Origin: Plasmodiophora brassicae
Taxonomy: Eukaryota > Endomyxa: Phytomyxea > Phytomyxea > Plasmodiophorida
DNA length: 64,000 nucleotides
NCBI GenBank assembly: GCA_036867785.1
Contig: CP145410.1
Span: forward strand, 186,001 to 250,000
Direction: 5' to 3'
The notes beneath the pieces are model-generated. The model had not been told where the DNA came from and searched no databases. It saw only the letters and a program-made list of their open reading frames with translations. A program made the translations under genes and the position numbers. Positions 61,304-64,000 of the stretch are shown here, one piece after another; within the stretch, counting starts at the first letter, position 1, and each line of letters opens with the position of its first letter.

Positions 61304-64000
61304 ATGCTCGAAGGCCTCGTCCGGCGCATCCTCGTCGACCGATTCGGGGACTATGTCCATGGAATGGACGAGGCGCGCTTGTCGAGCGGCCTAAGCCGAG
61401 GCGAGTTGCTCTTGTCGGATCTTCGCCTTAAGGACAGGGCCACAGAGGCGCTGGGCCTTGCCCCTTCGTTCAAGTTGCACTATGGCGTTATCGGCAAGAT
61501 GCGAGTGGATCTGCCCGGCTTAACCAGCCTGGGCTCCAAGCCTGTTCTTATTCGTGTTGAAAATGTATATCTTCTGATGGCGGCTTGTCGGCCGGAGGCC
61601 AATCGAAGCGGGAGCCTTCTCGCCGAAGCACAAAAGCTGGCACGTCTCCGCAAGAGGCAAAGTATCGAACATGCAATGACGTCACTTCTTTCCTATTTGC
61701 CGAGTGGGGCTGGCGGTGCAGCATCATCATCTTCTTCCTCCTCTGGTGGGTTTATTCAGTCGTTTGTTCCGATCACTGTCATACTGGCGAACTTACGGCT
61801 CGAGATTATCAATCTGCACATCCGATGTGAGGATTCGTCTGCGACACAGCCTGGTCGCCAATTTGCATTTGGTATATCAGCGACGTTGATCAAGTTACGC
61901 GCCGTGGACCAGGCTGGACGTGATACCTTCGTCAGTGAATCGACTTCGGTCAGCCGTCGCAAGGTTGAGGCTCAAGATCTTTCGATCTATTGGGACTCAG
62001 ACATCAACGACAGCGATAACCCGATGTGGGTTTCTGCGTTCGATGACCAGGGTGGAAGCGAGAACGATGATGAGAGCAGGAGCACAGATTCTCTGCGCGA
62101 TCGAAACGATGCCCTTGAGCTTCGAATGTGTGAAGGCATTGCAACGCAATCGGGGTTCCCAGATTTCTCCTCCATTCGACACGACTGTTTCATCATGCCT
62201 CCCATCACCGCATGCGCATATCTTCAAATCAACAGCGACTTCAGTAATTTCGATACTGGCCGCTGTCGGGTGGACTGTGACATTCCCCGCCTGGCTCTGC
62301 ATATTCGAAGCCATCAGTTCAAGGACGTTAAATCCATTGTCAGCTACCGTGCTGCATTGCAGAAACGATTATCTGCGGCAGAAATCTTGCTGCGGTTGCA
62401 ATCACGCCGTCCCCAGCGTTCTGTACGGGAGAGGCCTATTGTGTGGTTTCAGTATGCTGTCCTTTCTACTATTGAGTTGATTCGGTCTCGTCGAGGTTCG
62501 AGGTATGGTGAGTGTCGTTCCGGCTCTTGGAGCTGGGTAACACAACGAAACATCTGTAATGACCGTCGAGCGTATATGTCTATCTATCAACGGCGCCTAC
62601 GTCGGCAAGGCAAGTCTGAATCGGCCAGGCCTCTGATTGATTCTGCAGTTGTTGCCAACGGCACTGATAATGGTTCAAGTGCGGCTGCACGATCTGCAGT
62701 CGATAAGATCCTAGGGCACGTATCATCTGCTGTGGATATCATCGAGGATGACGCCGAACTCCAACGGCTCGAAGATCGGCTGCCTACGCCGCTCCTTGTC
62801 CTGTTTCGATCTTTGGTGCATGAACATCATGCCGTTGAGCAGACCATCAAGCAGAAACTCGAAGTCCAGAACGCCACTGGCTACTTCTCTTGGTTGTTTA
62901 CCAGTAGCCCTGGAGCTGCAGATCTCAGTGACGATCAGAAGCAAGCCATCAGGAAGGAAACCAACTTGATATCCAAAATGAACACTGGGGTAGTGCCGAC
63001 AGACTTCGAGGTACGTCAGCTCAACCTTGGGCGATGTTGGAGTACATCACTGAACGCCGTTCTAGGTGTTCCACTTGAGCTTCGAAACGGATGTTCTCTT
63101 CACTCTCTATCAAGATCGAAACGGGACCGACACCGGCGACCTGCCTTTGGCTTCGGTTGACGTCAACCTCAACGTAAAATTTATTCAGTCCCCGTCCAGT
63201 CTTCAGTGTCACCTATTTAGCAAGAGGTTTCGTGCTTCTGATTTGACGGCTCCTGAACGACAACCGCTTACAATACTGTCACTTCACCCCTCAAACCCGG
63301 ACGTTTCTTATGTCCTTCAGCTGTTTCTGGAATCATGGTCCGATCCTGGGGCACATCTTGACCTATCCCTTTCGCTCAATTTACAAACCACAAGACTCGT
63401 TTGGGATGGTCGGTTCTTCAAACGGGTGATCCGATTCCTGCACGCCAGCCACAATCGATCTGCTCGTCGATTATTTGACGCCGCTTTCTGGCAATGGACA
63501 GAAGCCCAGCAGGCTTTCTTGTTAAGCTCTTTGACCAGGCATCGTCGACGGCATCTATCGGTTTCTCTCGGTGTACTCAGTATTACAATCGTCGAGGATC
63601 ACCCAGATGTGATCGGCATAGCGTGGAGAGGCATTACCATTCGATCGGAACCCGATGGTACTGGCAATGTGACCGACCGCATTGTTGCCGACCTGGACCA
63701 AGTCCAAATCAGTTTACGCTCTTCAAATACGGTCGATGATTGGATTCTCCTGGAGCCGCTCAACGTTCATTGTGTAACCAAGCTTTCTCTACAGCTTTCG
63801 CTTCTGGATGTCGACGCCCGATTCGACCCAATTCATTTGGCATTTGATATCGATCGTTTACTGGCAGCCCTTCACATTTGCCACAGTGCGTTCATAACTG
63901 CCTTTTCGTTCTTACGACCGGACGACGCTGGTGGCAAACCGCCGTCAGGCCCGAATGTTCTTCGTCAGATAACTGCTCCCCTTTTCTCCGTCCTGTCATC
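61304..64000 (+). CDS. VPS13: VPS13 lipid-transfer protein, N-terminal part (cut by window end)
   Basis: The start MLEGLVRRILVDRFGDYVHG matches the chorein-N domain of VPS13 (MLEGLVAWVLNNYLGKYV), followed by GELLLSDLRLKDRATEALGL and LHYGVIGKMRVDLPGLTSLG, then LIRVENVYLLMAA. A serine-rich insert (residues about 145-155) precedes PITVILANLRLEIINLHIRC, where the VPS13 RBG repeats begin. The first exon runs to about 63010; after an intron near there the frame continues (FETDVLFTLYQDRNGTD; LRSSNTVDDWILLEPLNVHC) to the end of the window at 64000. VPS13 proteins carry bulk phospholipid between membranes at contact sites. Typical length is over 3000 residues, so most of the gene lies outside. Confidence 0.88.

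Noticed and set aside
1-64000. CRISPR arrays, operons or prokaryotic features
   Set aside because: No direct-repeat spacer arrays or Shine-Dalgarno patterns; spliced genes and eukaryote-only families show that the sequence is a eukaryotic nuclear genome.

Overview
The window is a gene-dense stretch of a eukaryotic nuclear genome. About 36 protein-coding genes are packed on both strands, usually a few hundred bases apart. Introns are short (mostly 49-75 nt), of GT..AG type, and have to be removed before almost any conserved family reads through. For most spliced genes I rebuilt, removing the introns proposed from protein conservation gives an exact multiple of three, so those models are probably right. 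GC-rich coding sequence, tiny regular introns, a full eukaryotic core gene set, secreted ankyrin proteins and small secreted cysteine-rich proteins fit a compact-genome protist. A plasmodiophorid-like rhizarian is my guess from general character; no rRNA or other decisive marker is present.

Layout. 0-5 kb: UTP18 (-), TAF12 (+), UCHL5 (+), then a 52-bp inverted repeat. 5-12.3 kb: alanyl-tRNA synthetase, a secreted protein of unknown function, and a 909-residue protein joining an F-box-like N-terminus to a TerD-like domain. 12.3-16.5 kb is the least gene-dense part: an inverted fragment of the TerD gene, a tRNA-like hairpin, a LINE 3' end, a secreted ankyrin protein and a broken Ty3/gypsy pol fragment. 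16.5-25.6 kb: GPN2, a small heat-shock protein, a kinetochore KNL1/Spc105 protein, an SLC44 choline-transporter-like protein and riboflavin kinase. 25.7-33 kb: a degenerate uracil phosphoribosyltransferase homologue, TBC1D23, two proteins of unknown function and METTL5. 33-41 kb: TFIIA large subunit, a sphingosine/diacylglycerol-type lipid kinase, aspartyl-tRNA synthetase, a SWIB protein and WDR82. 41-53 kb: a secreted CocE-like hydrolase lacking its nucleophile, an ankyrin/coiled-coil protein, a truncated LINE with target-site duplication, a 79-bp inverted repeat, a secreted sugar-lactone oxidase, a secreted S10 carboxypeptidase and an MFS transporter. 53-64 kb: a V-ATPase-accessory-like membrane protein, IFRD, a secreted cysteine-rich protein, eIF3e, an SRP54-M-like mitochondrial candidate, a hypothetical, MOB4, and the 5' part of VPS13 running off the end.

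The genes do not form an operon-like pathway. Most are single-copy housekeeping functions: transcription (TAF12, TFIIA, WDR82), ribosome and translation (UTP18, METTL5, eIF3e, two tRNA synthetases), trafficking (TBC1D23, VPS13, MOB4) and mitosis (KNL1). Secreted or exported products without obvious housekeeping roles lie among them. I did not find a wholly new multi-gene system. The most unusual items are the two pseudoenzyme-like proteins, the F-box-like/TerD fusion with its inverted fragment, the KNL1 protein with clear PP1 and MELT motifs, and the small retroelement and hairpin insertions.
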